Source: Natronosporangium hydrolyticum
Lineage (GTDB): Bacteria; Actinomycetota; Actinomycetes; Mycobacteriales; Micromonosporaceae
Direction of reading: 5' to 3'
Length of the DNA stretch: 64,000 bases
Assembly: GCF_016925615.1 (NCBI RefSeq)
Contig: NZ_CP070499.1
Coordinates: 1 to 64,000 of the forward strand
Shown here: piece after piece, positions 42,264 to 51,172 of the stretch
Numbering within the stretch: the first letter of the stretch is position 1
Layout: each line of letters begins with the position of its first letter
The notes under the pieces: model-generated
Told to the model about the DNA's origin: nothing
Seen by the model: only the letters and a program-made list of their open reading frames with translations
Databases searched by the model: none
Translations under genes and position numbers: made by a program

Positions 42264-42782
42264 TCAGGCTTCGCGCAGCTCTTCGAGCTCGTCGCCGCAG
42301 CCGATCGCCTGGCAGATTTCGGCGGTGATGTCGGCCGGCAGCATGCCCTCCCGGGCACACAGCCGCAACAGCCGGTGGGCGGGCAGCCCCAGGTCGGCGA
42401 GGAGATCGGCGTCGCCGACCGGGTCGGCCTCCGGGTCGGCGGCCGGCCGCCGCTCGTCCGACTCGTCGTCCGGCTCGGCCAGCGCTTTGTCGATCTCCAA
42501 CGCGGGGATCTCGATGTCCCCGAGCAGCATCGCGCCGATCCGGGACTCGTCGGCGAAGCTGGAGTCGGAGCCGAAGACCCGCAGATCCTCCCCCTGGTCC
42601 AGCCGAAGGATCACCAGGTAGGCATCGTCCGCCTCCACAAACAGCAGCGACACGTCGGCGGGTGGTTCGACCTCCCGAAGCTGGTCAGCGATCTCCTCGA
42701 TGTCCGCCGCGCCGGTGAGCTCCAGCTCAGCGGCGCCCCAGCCATCTTTACTCCGAACCACCGCGGTAGCTACGTACGACAC
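42264..42782 (-). CDS. tRNA adenosine deaminase-associated protein
   Basis: A 172-residue acidic protein of the TadA-associated family: SYVATAVVRSKDGWGAAEL at the start, ADIEEIADQLRE, DDAYLVILRLDQGEDLRVFG, an acidic linker (PDDESDERRPAADPEADP) and a C-terminal ADLGLPAHRLLRLC. Its role is not established beyond co-occurrence with tadA in actinobacteria. Directly upstream of tadA with 2-3 nt spacing, so one operon. Confidence 0.88.
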   Translation of the reverse strand: MSYVATAVVRSKDGWGAAELELTGAADIEEIADQLREVEPPADVSLLFVEADDAYLVILRLDQGEDLRVFGSDSSFADESRIGAMLLGDIEIPALEIDKALAEPDDESDERRPAADPEADPVGDADLLADLGLPAHRLLRLCAREGMLPADITAEICQAIGCGDELEELREA

Positions 42783-42898
42783 TGGCCCCCTGCTTTCGTC
42801 ACCACCAGGTTCGTTGGTGACGCTAGCCGCTCAATGCCCGGCAGGCCAGGTTTTCCGCGGAGTCGTCTGAATGTGGTCACTGACCTCGGCGACCCCAC

Positions 42899-43270
42899 TC
42901 ACCACAACGGCCAGTCTGCGGTGACGATCCAGTAGAGCGTGACGATCCCGGCGCCGGTCGCCCAGGCGAAGGCGGTCGCCACCGCCACCCCCACCGCGAC
43001 CCCCCGGTCACCGAACCGGGCCAGGCCCAACGCCCCCGCCCAGGCCAGGCCACCGCCGGTCAGCAACCACCAGATGTGGCTGGGCAGGTCGGTGCCGAGC
43101 AGGGTGAAGAGCACCAGCCAGGCACCGGCCGCGCCGATCCCGGCCAGCACCGCCCAGGACCGAACCGGATGCGGCTCCCGGTACGCGCGGCGGGGCGGCG
43201 CCCCCGGGAACAGACCGGACGGTGTCAGCGGAACCCCGGGTCCGGTCGGCGTCGGCTGCTCGGTCCCCAC
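42899..43270 (-). CDS. Hypothetical membrane protein (3 TM)
   Basis: A 123-residue protein with a Pro/Gly-rich N-terminus (~35 residues) followed by three hydrophobic segments: VLAGIGAAGAWLVLFTLLG, IWWLLTGGGLAWAGALGLA and AVGVAVATAFAWATGAGIV. Probably an inner-membrane protein; no family is recognised. GTG start. The gene diverges from tyrA with 36 bp between start codons. Confidence 0.7.
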   Translation of the reverse strand: MGTEQPTPTGPGVPLTPSGLFPGAPPRRAYREPHPVRSWAVLAGIGAAGAWLVLFTLLGTDLPSHIWWLLTGGGLAWAGALGLARFGDRGVAVGVAVATAFAWATGAGIVTLYWIVTADWPLW

Positions 43271-43306
43271 CCTCGCAGGTTAGCCCGGATATGCGAAGCT
43301 CGCTGC

Positions 43307-44293
43307 GTGAACATCGCGGTGGTCGGGTTGGGGTTGATCGGCGGCTCGGTGCTGCGGGCGTTGGCCGGGCTGGGGCATCGACTCCGCGGCTTCGACGCCG
43401 ACCCGGCGACCCGGGCGACCGCGCGGACCGCCGCGGCGCAGGCCCCGGTAAACGCCCGGTGGCAGGTCGCGGGCGGCATGCAGGAGGCGGTCGACGACGC
43501 CGAGTTGGTGGTGGTCGCGGTGCCGCTCCCCGCGGTCGACGAGGTCTTCCATGAGCTCGCCGCCACCGGGTACACCGGCCTGGTCACCGACGTCACCTCG
43601 GTGAAGGAACCGGTGCTGGCGCTGGCGAACCAGCGGCTCCGCAGCTCACCGTCGCGGTTGGCGGGCTTCGTCGGCGGCCATCCGATGGCCGGTCGGGAGA
43701 CCGCCGGGTTTCTCGCCGCGGACCCCGACCTGTTCACCGACTGCGCCTGGGTGCTGTGCCTGGAACCGGCGACCACGATGGCTGACTGGTTGGTGTTGGC
43801 GGACCTTTACACCCGGCTGGGCGCCCGGGTGGTGCCGGCGACCGCGGCCGAGCACGACCAGGCGGTCGCGGCCGTTTCCCATGTGCCGCATCTGCTCGCG
43901 GCGGCGCTCGCCGCGTCGGTGGCGGATCATCCGCTGGCGTTGACGCTTGCGGCCGGTTCGTTCCGGGATGGCACCCGGGTGGCGGCGAGCCCGCCGGCGC
44001 TGACCGCGTCGTTCTGCGCCGGCAACCCGGCTACCGCCGCGCCGGCGCTGAGCGCGGTGACGGATGCGCTCGCGGGCGCCACCGAGGCGTTGGGTGCGGA
44101 CCGGCCGATCGAGGCGTTGCAGGAGTGGCTGACCGCGGGCGCGACCGTCCGGGAGTCGTGGCCGCCGTACCCGGGCAGCCGTCGGGAGCTGCCGGTGCGA
44201 TCCGATGCGCTGCTGCGGCTCGGCCGCGCCGGCGGCTGGATCACGGCGGTCGCCCGGGACCGGCGTTCGGTCACCGCCACCCTCCCCGCCTGA
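43307..44293 (+). CDS. tyrA: Prephenate dehydrogenase
   Basis: Converts prephenate to 4-hydroxyphenylpyruvate (or arogenate to tyrosine) with NAD+. The 328-residue product starts with the Rossmann motif VVGLGLIGGS and has VTDVTSVKEPV, GGHPMAGRE (catalytic His) and an all-helical C-terminal dimerisation domain with SHVPHLLAAAL. No ACT domain is visible, so no obvious feedback site. The GTG at 43307 begins exactly at the Rossmann strand, so the open frame to 43076 is discarded. It is followed by a 57-bp palindrome. Confidence 0.92.
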   Translation: MNIAVVGLGLIGGSVLRALAGLGHRLRGFDADPATRATARTAAAQAPVNARWQVAGGMQEAVDDAELVVVAVPLPAVDEVFHELAATGYTGLVTDVTSVKEPVLALANQRLRSSPSRLAGFVGGHPMAGRETAGFLAADPDLFTDCAWVLCLEPATTMADWLVLADLYTRLGARVVPATAAEHDQAVAAVSHVPHLLAAALAASVADHPLALTLAAGSFRDGTRVAASPPALTASFCAGNPATAAPALSAVTDALAGATEALGADRPIEALQEWLTAGATVRESWPPYPGSRRELPVRSDALLRLGRAGGWITAVARDRRSVTATLPA

Positions 44294-44339
44294 CCAACCG
44301 GCGCCAGCAGGGCCGCTCATGAGCGCCCTGACGAACCGG

Positions 44340-44396
44340 CGATCATGAGCGTGTTGACCGACACGCCCGGCGTGTCGGTCAACACGCTCATGATCG
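44340..44396. repeat. 57-bp palindrome between converging genes
   Basis: A perfect 28-bp inverted repeat around one central base; the left arm begins CGATCATGAGCGTGTTGACC and the centre reads ACGCCCGGCGT. The outer part CGATCATGA/TCATGATCG shares the family's GATCATG core but not the GACTTAGG part. It sits between tyrA and the lipoprotein gene, both ending here, and can terminate both. Confidence 0.85.
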
Positions 44397-44416
44397 GCCG
44401 GAAAATCGGGCGGTGC

Positions 44417-45292
44417 TCAGCGGGGTTGCAGCAGGCCCTCCAGGACCACGGTCCCCGGGCCGTACTGCTCGTCCAGCTCCGCCTGCAGCTCCGGCGTGAC
44501 GACGAAGACCTCGGCGATCAGCGCGTTGGTCATCGTGTCCACCCGGGAACTGTTGATCTCCGGAAGGTCCTCGTGCAGCTGCTCCTGCACCGACAGCAGC
44601 TCCTGTTCGGTGTGGGCGGCGCCGGTGACGCACAACGCGCCGCCCCACACCGTCCGCAGCTCCTGCTCCTTCTCCGGTAGATCCTCGGTGAACTGGACGT
44701 TCAGCACCAGCTCGGTCGGGTCGTTGCCCAACCCCAGCTCGTCGGTGTCCGCGTCGTCGGCGACGGACTGGTCCACCCACGAGCCGGCGTACTCCGGGTC
44801 GTTCCGGGCCAGCTCCAGCGCTTCGTTGAGGGTCTCGTCGGTGGTGGTCTCCGGATCGTCCGGTTCCCAACCGCCGGCCGGCTCCTCGCACGGAGTGTCG
44901 AAGCGTGGCTCGTCGGTGTCGAAGAACTGGGCCAGCTCCTCCGGCTCCGGCGCCCGGGCCGATTCGGCGAGGTGGAAGCTCTCGCCGTCCCAGGATCCGA
45001 CCAGGTAATAGTCGCCCCAGGTCACCCCCTCGGCCGACTCCGAGGTGACCGCGTCCCAGTCCCAGCCGACCACATCCGGTCCGCTGCACTGGGGCGGCAG
45101 AGAATGTGCGACCGCGTGGCAGAGCTGCGGCCCGTGCTCGGGGCTCTCCAGCACCGTCGCCACCGTTTCGTAGAGCTGCTCGTCCGGGCTGACGCCCGCT
45201 GGTTCGTCGCCGTCCGGGTCGGCGCAGCCGGTCAGTACGACCAGCGCGCCCGCCGCGGCCGGCACTGCGATCTTCACCTTTCGCGTCCTCAT
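44417..45292 (-). CDS. Acidic putative lipoprotein, unrecognised family
   Basis: A 291-residue protein with a basic start MRTRKVKIAV, a hydrophobic core and a lipobox LVVLTGC that predicts lipid attachment at a Cys near residue 23, so it should be anchored outside the membrane. The mature part is strongly acidic with four or more cysteines (QLCHAVAHSLPPQC, TPCEEPAGG, GALCVTG), suggesting disulphides. No known domain is recognised. The ATG at 45292 is preferred over 45337, as the signal starts there. 37 bp after mtnA on the same strand. Confidence 0.8.
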   Translation of the reverse strand: MRTRKVKIAVPAAAGALVVLTGCADPDGDEPAGVSPDEQLYETVATVLESPEHGPQLCHAVAHSLPPQCSGPDVVGWDWDAVTSESAEGVTWGDYYLVGSWDGESFHLAESARAPEPEELAQFFDTDEPRFDTPCEEPAGGWEPDDPETTTDETLNEALELARNDPEYAGSWVDQSVADDADTDELGLGNDPTELVLNVQFTEDLPEKEQELRTVWGGALCVTGAAHTEQELLSVQEQLHEDLPEINSSRVDTMTNALIAEVFVVTPELQAELDEQYGPGTVVLEGLLQPR

Positions 45293-45329
45293 ACCGGGTA
45301 GGACGCGGCTGGCCGGGTTGCGGATCCCG

Positions 45330-46304
45330 CTACGCACCGGCGAATTGGATTATTCGGGTGTCGGTGACGATCGCCGTCACCAGGTCGGCGGGGGTGACGT
45401 CGAACGCCGGGTTGATCCCGACCGCGCCAGGTGGGGCGGTCGAGGACCCGTCGAAGCTGAGCACCTCGGCGCCGTCGCGATCCTCGATCGGCACCTCCGC
45501 GCCGGTCGGGGTCTGCGGGTCCAGCGTCGACTCGGGGGCCACGACGACGAATGGCACACCGGCCCGGACGGCGCCCAGCGCATGGGAGTAGGTGCCGATC
45601 TTGTTGACCACGTCGCCGTTGGCGCAGATCCGGTCGGCGCCGACGACCACCGCGTCCACCTCCCCGCGGGCGAGCAGGAACGGTCCGGCCGAGTCGACCG
45701 CGACCCGGTACGGTACGCCGGCACGGCCCAACTCCCAGGCGGTGAGCCGGGCGCCCTGCAGCAGCGGCCGGGTTTCGCTGGCGATGACCCCGCCGAGCGT
45801 GCCGCGGCGGTGCAGTTCGGTGACGACCGCGAGCGCGGTCCCGCCGGTGACCGTGGCGAGGCCGCCGGTGTTGCAGTGGGTGAGCAGCCGCGGCGCCGGT
45901 CCGCACCGTTCCTGGAGCAGGTCGGCGCCGCGCGCCGCCATCGCCGCGGACGAGGCGACCTCCTCATCCCGTAGCCGGAGCGCCTCGGCGAGCACCGCCG
46001 CCGCACCCTCGGGGAGCCGGGCGGCGGCGCGGTCTACTCCGCCCGCGAGATTGACCGCGGTGGGCCGGGCCGCCGCCACCGCCGCCACCTGCTCATCTCG
46101 GGCGGCTCCGGTCGAGGTCTGCGCCGCCAGCGCCACCCCGAGCGCGCCGGCCACCCCGAGCGCGGGCGCCCCGCGTACCGCCAGCGACTGGATCGCCTCG
46201 ATCAGCTCCGGCACGGTGGTGAGTCGGCGCACGGTCAGTTGTGCCGGCAGGGCCGTCTGATCGATGATCTCGATCGCCCCGTCTACCCAGTCGATCGTGC
46301 GCAC
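45330..46304 (-). CDS. mtnA: Methylthioribose-1-phosphate isomerase
   Basis: Converts 5-methylthioribose 1-phosphate to the ribulose form in the methionine salvage pathway. The 324 residues show LAVRGAPALGVAGALGVALA near the start, LLTHCNTGGLAT (active-site Cys), VVVGADRICANGDVVNKIGTY (active-site Asp) and GINPAFDVTPADLV at the C-terminus. Of the aIF-2B-like family, this one has the MtnA-specific cysteine. The 15-bp tandem CACTGCTTACAACG repeats lie just upstream (about 46330-46365). No other salvage gene is in the window. Confidence 0.93.
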   Translation of the reverse strand: MRTIDWVDGAIEIIDQTALPAQLTVRRLTTVPELIEAIQSLAVRGAPALGVAGALGVALAAQTSTGAARDEQVAAVAAARPTAVNLAGGVDRAAARLPEGAAAVLAEALRLRDEEVASSAAMAARGADLLQERCGPAPRLLTHCNTGGLATVTGGTALAVVTELHRRGTLGGVIASETRPLLQGARLTAWELGRAGVPYRVAVDSAGPFLLARGEVDAVVVGADRICANGDVVNKIGTYSHALGAVRAGVPFVVVAPESTLDPQTPTGAEVPIEDRDGAEVLSFDGSSTAPPGAVGINPAFDVTPADLVTAIVTDTRIIQFAGA

Positions 46305-46358
46305 GACTCACCTCTCCCGGTCACCGCGTCACTGCTTACAACGCCACTGCTTACAACG

Positions 46359-48221
46359 TCACTGCGGACCGGCGAGCGTCCCGGTAACCTCACCGAGCGA
46401 CTCCCAGCCGTCACCGACCTCTTCGGAGCGGCGGCCGCCCCGGATGGTCAACCGCCGACCAGCGATGGTGACGTACTCAAAGGTAGCCGGCAACTTCTTG
46501 ACCATCGCCGCGCTGGTGATCTCCTCGTACGGCACGAACTGGTGGCCTGGCATCGCGACCAGCTCCGCCACGGTCGACCCGGTGAGCAGCTGGCGCATCC
46601 GCTGCTGGAGCTGGCCCTGCCGCCACGACGACAGGGTGGGGACGATGATCAGCCCGGCGCTGGTGATGATCAGGTCGCGCCGGGAGCCGTCGATCACCGC
46701 GTTGGTGATTCCCGCGTACGCGCTGGCGCGGTCCACCGGGACGGTGGTCTGTGCTGCCCGGATCGTGGTGGGGTCGACGCCCCGGCTCGCCAACTCCTGC
46801 CGTACCTTCGCCGCGTCGCCGTTGACCGCCGCCACCGCGAGCTGCCACTGGTCGATTGGTTCCCCGGTCACCCCGACCAGGGCCGGCCCGGCTGACCAGG
46901 AGTGCTGCCAGCGCGCCGCGCCGGATCGGACCAACGCCGCGGCGATGGCGCTCGCCACCGAGTCGGCGACCGCCTCGGTAGCGGCGTTCGGATCGGCGAG
47001 CACCGAGCCCGGCAGCAGCGTCGCCGCCAGCGGCTGTAGGTGTCCGGCGGCGAGCAGGTCCAGGACGACCGCGAGCGAACTGGGGGCGCCGGTCATCCGG
47101 GTCACCGCTCGGTACAGCTCGTCGGCGTGGCGTTGCCGTTCGGCCTGCGCGGTGGCGGCGGTGTAGTGCTCGTAGGGAAGCCGGGTGCGTTCTCCGAAGG
47201 AGAAGGTCAGCTCCTCTAGCTCGTGGGCGGCGGCGTCCAGCTGCGGGATCAGGATCCCCGCTGGCCGTGGATCGGTCGGCATCGGACTCTCCGGTTCCCG
47301 CAGCATCAGCCCGATCCGTTCGGCGTCGCTGGGGTGGGAGTCCCATCGGGACTGTTGTGCTGCCGGCGGCTGGGCGCGCAGCTGGTTCATAGTGTCGGCG
47401 CGGGCGGCGAGCAAGGTGGGGAAGTACGAGAGCACCCCGGTCGGGGCGTAGCCGGTGTCGAGCCCGGGCGCTACGTAATTCTCAAGGTAGAAGTCCCAGG
47501 CGGTAGCGAGTGGGCCCAGCTCCCGCATCGCGCTGATCGCCGCGTCCCGGCCGGCGAGCCGGACCGACGCCCGGTCAGCTTCGATCTCCTGGGCCCGGCC
47601 GACCGCGGCAGAGACCAGAAAATACAGGTACGCGTAGGGAAGTAGTAGCCAGCGGGCCGCTATCGCCCGGTCCGGCAGCTGGCCGAGCGTGTGGCTGATG
47701 ACGTGACGGCCGCGGTGGACTGCGGCGCCGAGCCGGACATGCTGATGCGAGTAGTGGCCGAGTTCGTGGGCGAGCACCGAGCGCAGCTGCGCCACCGTGA
47801 ACGTCTGCAGCAGCGGCGCTCCGATATACAGGTAGCGGCGGCCGGAGATTAGCCCGAGCCAGCGGCTGTCCTCGCTCACCGCCGCGTTTACCTCGGCGAC
47901 CAGCCGGATCTCGTCCGGGGGCCGGGTGCCGACGCTCGCCGCGAGCTCGCGTACCAGCCCCCACAGCGCCGGGGCGCGCGGCTCCGGCACCGGCAACCCG
48001 AACGGGGTCTGCTTGGCGCGCATGACTTTCCAGGTGGCGTATGCCACCGAGCCAGCGAGGAGCAGGGTCAGCCCGATCACGACGCCGAGCAGATAGTTGA
48101 CGTTGCCTTGCGTGAACAGCCAAACCGCGAGCATGGCGAGAACCGCCACCACGCCTAAGGCATAGAGGTAGAACCCCAATAACAGCGCTACCGATAGCGC
48201 CGCGCGTGCGGTCGTCATCAT
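46359..48221 (-). CDS. M48-family membrane zinc metalloprotease
   Basis: A 620-residue protease. Two N-terminal transmembrane segments (ALSVALLLGFYLYALGVVAV and YLLGVVIGLTLLLAGSVAYA) precede an M48 catalytic domain with the zinc motif HELGH at about 151-155 and the third ligand in the downstream EIEADRASV helix. Another hydrophobic pair follows the active site (WLLLPYAYLYFLVSAAVG). The ~200-residue C-terminal part (from about 400) is not a known M48 extension. It may degrade or process membrane proteins. The ATG at 48221 has GGAGAAGAG 6 nt upstream. Divergent from the PHP gene. Confidence 0.86.
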   Translation of the reverse strand: MMTTARAALSVALLLGFYLYALGVVAVLAMLAVWLFTQGNVNYLLGVVIGLTLLLAGSVAYATWKVMRAKQTPFGLPVPEPRAPALWGLVRELAASVGTRPPDEIRLVAEVNAAVSEDSRWLGLISGRRYLYIGAPLLQTFTVAQLRSVLAHELGHYSHQHVRLGAAVHRGRHVISHTLGQLPDRAIAARWLLLPYAYLYFLVSAAVGRAQEIEADRASVRLAGRDAAISAMRELGPLATAWDFYLENYVAPGLDTGYAPTGVLSYFPTLLAARADTMNQLRAQPPAAQQSRWDSHPSDAERIGLMLREPESPMPTDPRPAGILIPQLDAAAHELEELTFSFGERTRLPYEHYTAATAQAERQRHADELYRAVTRMTGAPSSLAVVLDLLAAGHLQPLAATLLPGSVLADPNAATEAVADSVASAIAAALVRSGAARWQHSWSAGPALVGVTGEPIDQWQLAVAAVNGDAAKVRQELASRGVDPTTIRAAQTTVPVDRASAYAGITNAVIDGSRRDLIITSAGLIIVPTLSSWRQGQLQQRMRQLLTGSTVAELVAMPGHQFVPYEEITSAAMVKKLPATFEYVTIAGRRLTIRGGRRSEEVGDGWESLGEVTGTLAGPQ

Positions 48222-48306
48222 TATGCTCTTCTCCCAGGTCCCAATGCGGGTGTGCCGGCATTGTGGCAAGCCGATCCAACCCCACCCCCGCCAGTACGCT
48301 GGCAGG

Positions 48307-49377
48307 GTGACCAGCCGTGATCCGCTCGCAGATCTTCGTCGCATCGCGTTCCTGCTGGAGCGAGCCAACGAAGGCAGCCACCGGGTGCGGGCGTTCCGGT
48401 CCGCCGCGGCGGTGCTGGCCGAGCTGCCGGCCGACGAGATCGCTGACCGGGCGGCCGCCGGGACGCTCACGAAGCTCGCCGGGGTGGGGCAGGTGACTGC
48501 CCGTTGCGTGGCCGAGTCGTTGGCGGGCGAGGAGCCGGTGTATCTCCGTCGGCTGCTCGACACCGCCGGGACCGATCTGGATGAGGCCACCGCAGCCCTG
48601 CGGTCGGCCCTGCGGGGGGATTGTCACAGCCACTCCGATTGGTCGGACGGTGGCTCGCCGGTGGTGGAGATGGCGCTGGCCGCGGTCGAGCTGGGCCACG
48701 AATACCTCGTACTCACCGATCACTCACCCAGCTTGACCGTGGCCCGCGGGTTGCCGGCGGCGAAGCTGCGGCAGCAGCTGGCGCACGTGGCCGCGATAAA
48801 TGAGTCGCTGCCGGCCGGGTTCCGGCTGCTCACCGGGATCGAGGTCGACATCCTTCCGGACGGCACGCTGGACCAGGAGCCCGAGCTGCTCGCCGAACTG
48901 GATGTGGTGGTCGGCTCGGTCCACAGCGGGCTGCGGGACGACGCGGCGAAGCTGACCCGCCGGATGCTGCGGGCGATCGAGAACCCGCACCTCGACATCC
49001 TCGGCCATTGCACCGGCCGGAAAGTGTCGGCGGCGGCGGTAGGGCTCGCCGGTGAGGGCGACCGTGGCCACCGGGCGGGCCGGACCCGCCCGCCGAGCGA
49101 CTTCGACACGGCCGAGATCTTCGCCGCTTGTGTCGCGCACGACAAGGCCGTGGAGATCAACTGTCGGCCGGACCGGCTGGACCCGCCGAAGCGGCTGTTG
49201 CGGCAGGCGCTGGAGGCCGGCTGCCGGTTCTCGATCGACACCGACGCGCACGCACCTGGTCAGCTGGACTGGCTCCGGTTCGGCTGCGAGCGAGCGGTGC
49301 GGTGCGGTGTCCCCGCCGACCGGGTCGTCAACTCCTGGCCGGCTGATCAGCTGCTGGGGTGGGCGGCGACACATTGA
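48307..49377 (+). CDS. HHH-PHP domain protein, PolX-like without polymerase
   Basis: A 356-residue protein with an N-terminal helix-hairpin-helix/Pol-beta-like lobe (RRIAFLLERANEGSHRVRAF; LTKLAGVGQVTARCVAESL) and a C-terminal PHP metallohydrolase domain starting CHSHSDWSDGGS, with LVLTDHSPS and later metal ligands EVDI, HSG and DTDAH. Bacterial PolX has a polymerase domain between these two; here it is missing. It could trim 3' ends at DNA breaks or be a phosphoesterase. GTG start. The 3' end overlaps the converging exporter gene by 50 bp. Confidence 0.84.
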   Translation: MTSRDPLADLRRIAFLLERANEGSHRVRAFRSAAAVLAELPADEIADRAAAGTLTKLAGVGQVTARCVAESLAGEEPVYLRRLLDTAGTDLDEATAALRSALRGDCHSHSDWSDGGSPVVEMALAAVELGHEYLVLTDHSPSLTVARGLPAAKLRQQLAHVAAINESLPAGFRLLTGIEVDILPDGTLDQEPELLAELDVVVGSVHSGLRDDAAKLTRRMLRAIENPHLDILGHCTGRKVSAAAVGLAGEGDRGHRAGRTRPPSDFDTAEIFAACVAHDKAVEINCRPDRLDPPKRLLRQALEAGCRFSIDTDAHAPGQLDWLRFGCERAVRCGVPADRVVNSWPADQLLGWAATH

Positions 49378-50335
49378 TCACCGGTGGTGCCACGGCCGGG
49401 CCGGGCGCCCTCGACCAGCGCACCGGCAGGCGTTGACTGATCGTCACCCCGGCGAGCACGATCAGCGCACCGACCGGTTGGTACCAGCTGAGCTGCTCGC
49501 CGAGCACGACCACGCCGGCGGCGACCGCGAAGATCGGGATCAGGTAGGTCACCAGCGCGGCGGCGCTCGCCCCCACCAGTCGAATGTTGCGCATGTGGAT
49601 GAGGAAGACCAGCCCGGTGCCGAGGACGCCCAGCGCCAGCATGCTGCCGATCACCTCGGCGGAGAGCGTGTGCGGTGCCGGCGGGGCGCCGGCCGCGAGC
49701 GGGGCCACCACCGTGAGCAGCGCCGTCGCGCAGATCATCTGGCCGGCGACGAGCACCAGCCCGGAGACCGGGTAGTCGGCGACGAACCGTTTCATGTAAG
49801 GGACCGCGATCCCGTAGCAGGCCGCTGCCCCCAGGCACTGGAGTTGGCCGACCAGCGAGGCGCCGGCGACGCCCTGCCACACTCCGAGCACCACCAGTAC
49901 GCCGACGAAACCGACAGCGATGCCGGTCACTTTACGGGCGGTGATGGACTCGGTGCGGAAGACCAGCGCCGCCATGGGTAGCGCCACCAGCGGTGTGGTG
50001 GCGTTCCAGATCCCCGCCAGCGCCGACGGGATGTGCTGCTCGCCGTAGCCGAAGAGGGTGAACGGGATCGCCACCCCGATCGTGCCGAGCACCGCCAGGT
50101 GGCCCCATAGCCGCAGGTCGCCGGGCAACCGGGTGCGCAGCACCAGCAGGATCAGCAGCAGTGAGGCGGCGCCCAGCGCGACCCGACCGAGCGTGACGTA
50201 GAGCGGGTGCAGCTCACCGACCGCCACCTTGATGAATAGGAAGCTGCTGCCCCAGACCGCGGCGAGCACCAGGAATCCGGGGATCAGGTAGGAACGGGAG
50301 ACGGTGGCTGGTGGCCGGGGAGAGGTGGTGGTCAC
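49328..50335 (-). CDS. EamA/DMT family exporter (10 TM)
   Basis: A 335-residue drug/metabolite transporter with two EamA repeats of five helices: FLVLAAVWGSSFLFIKVAV opens the first and AAACYGIAVPYMKRF the second. The Pro/Ala-rich tail (about 25 residues) is not membranous. Members export amino acids, purines or sugars; substrate unknown. GTG start (50335). The stop region overlaps the PHP gene by 50 bp. It lies downstream of lysE across a palindromic region. Confidence 0.88.
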   Translation of the reverse strand: MTTTSPRPPATVSRSYLIPGFLVLAAVWGSSFLFIKVAVGELHPLYVTLGRVALGAASLLLILLVLRTRLPGDLRLWGHLAVLGTIGVAIPFTLFGYGEQHIPSALAGIWNATTPLVALPMAALVFRTESITARKVTGIAVGFVGVLVVLGVWQGVAGASLVGQLQCLGAAACYGIAVPYMKRFVADYPVSGLVLVAGQMICATALLTVVAPLAAGAPPAPHTLSAEVIGSMLALGVLGTGLVFLIHMRNIRLVGASAAALVTYLIPIFAVAAGVVVLGEQLSWYQPVGALIVLAGVTISQRLPVRWSRAPGPAVAPPVINVSPPTPAADQPARS

Positions 50336-50388
50336 GCGGACACTCTGCCCGCCGCCCCCGACAATGACGAGGAGATTTCGCCCTCACA

Positions 50389-50420
50389 CCGGTTGGTGGC
50401 CCGCCCGGTTGGTGGCCCGC
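50389..50420. repeat. 16-bp tandem duplication upstream of the EamA gene
   Basis: CCGGTTGGTGGCCCGC occurs twice in direct tandem (50389-50404, 50405-50420), 54 bp before the EamA start codon. Perfect identity suggests a recent duplication. Confidence 0.75.
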
Positions 50421-50430
50421 CATCACTCCG

Positions 50431-50510
50431 CTTGGTGGGTTGAGTGGCGCCCGACTTGCCAGTTTTGCCCAGCTCTGTGACCCTAGTGGATCACCACTCA
50501 ACCCACCAAG
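50431..50510. terminator. Long 17-bp inverted repeat between lysE and the EamA gene
   Basis: CTTGGTGGGTTGAGTGG (50431-50447) and its exact complement CCACTCAACCCACCAAG (50494-50510) flank a 46-bp loop. It starts 17 nt past the lysE stop on the minus strand, so it is a plausible terminator, but the loop is long and the arms could also bind protein. It is not related to the GATCATG family. Confidence 0.5.
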
Positions 50511-50527
50511 AGCGCCGTACCCTCGGG

Positions 50528-51172
50528 TCAGCTCCGATGGCCGGTGGCGGCGACCGAGACGCCGAGCCCGATCATCGTCAGACCAGCGCCGCCGGCGGCG
50601 AACTCCAGCCGGCGGGGGGACCGAACGAACCAGCTCCGGGCGCCGCTCGCCACTACCCCCCAACCGGAGTCGGAGACGAACGCGATCGCGGTGAAGATCG
50701 CCGCGAGCAGCAGCATCTGCAGGGTCGGATGCCCGGCGGACCGGTCGATGAAGTGCGGCAGTACCGCCACGAAGAAGACCGCGGTCTTCGGGTTGCTCAC
50801 CCCCACCAAGAAACCCTCCACCAAGCTGCGGCGGCCCGACAGCGGCGGTGCGGTGTCCGGCTGGGTAAACGCTTCGCGAAGTGAACGCCGGTGTCGCAGT
50901 GCCCGGACCCCGAGGTAGATCAGGTATGCGGCCCCGATCAGCTTCATCGCGGTGAAGGCCGTCGCGGAGGCCTGGATCAGCGCGCCGAGCCCCACGGCGA
51001 CCGCCACCGCGAGCACGGCCGCGCCCGCGGCGCTGCCGGCTACGGTCCCGATCGCCACCCGGCGACCGTAGGCGAGCGCCCGGCCGATCACGAACAGCAC
51101 CGACGGGCCGGGCACGACAATCAGTAGCACCGCGGCGACGACGAAGGCGAACAGCGCCTCAGGGGTTGGCAT
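50528..51172 (-). CDS. LysE/RhtB family amino-acid exporter
   Basis: A 214-residue protein with about six hydrophobic segments. The diagnostic LysE motif PGPSVLFVIGRALAYGRR follows helix 1, and VGVSNPKTAVFFVAVLP precedes helix 4. It likely exports lysine, arginine, homoserine or threonine; substrate cannot be told. Its ATG lies inside the 3' end of the STAND-TPR gene with a 14-bp overlap, so the two are transcribed and probably translated together, an odd pairing of sensor and exporter. Confidence 0.88.
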   Translation of the reverse strand: MPTPEALFAFVVAAVLLIVVPGPSVLFVIGRALAYGRRVAIGTVAGSAAGAAVLAVAVAVGLGALIQASATAFTAMKLIGAAYLIYLGVRALRHRRSLREAFTQPDTAPPLSGRRSLVEGFLVGVSNPKTAVFFVAVLPHFIDRSAGHPTLQMLLLAAIFTAIAFVSDSGWGVVASGARSWFVRSPRRLEFAAGGAGLTMIGLGVSVAATGHRS

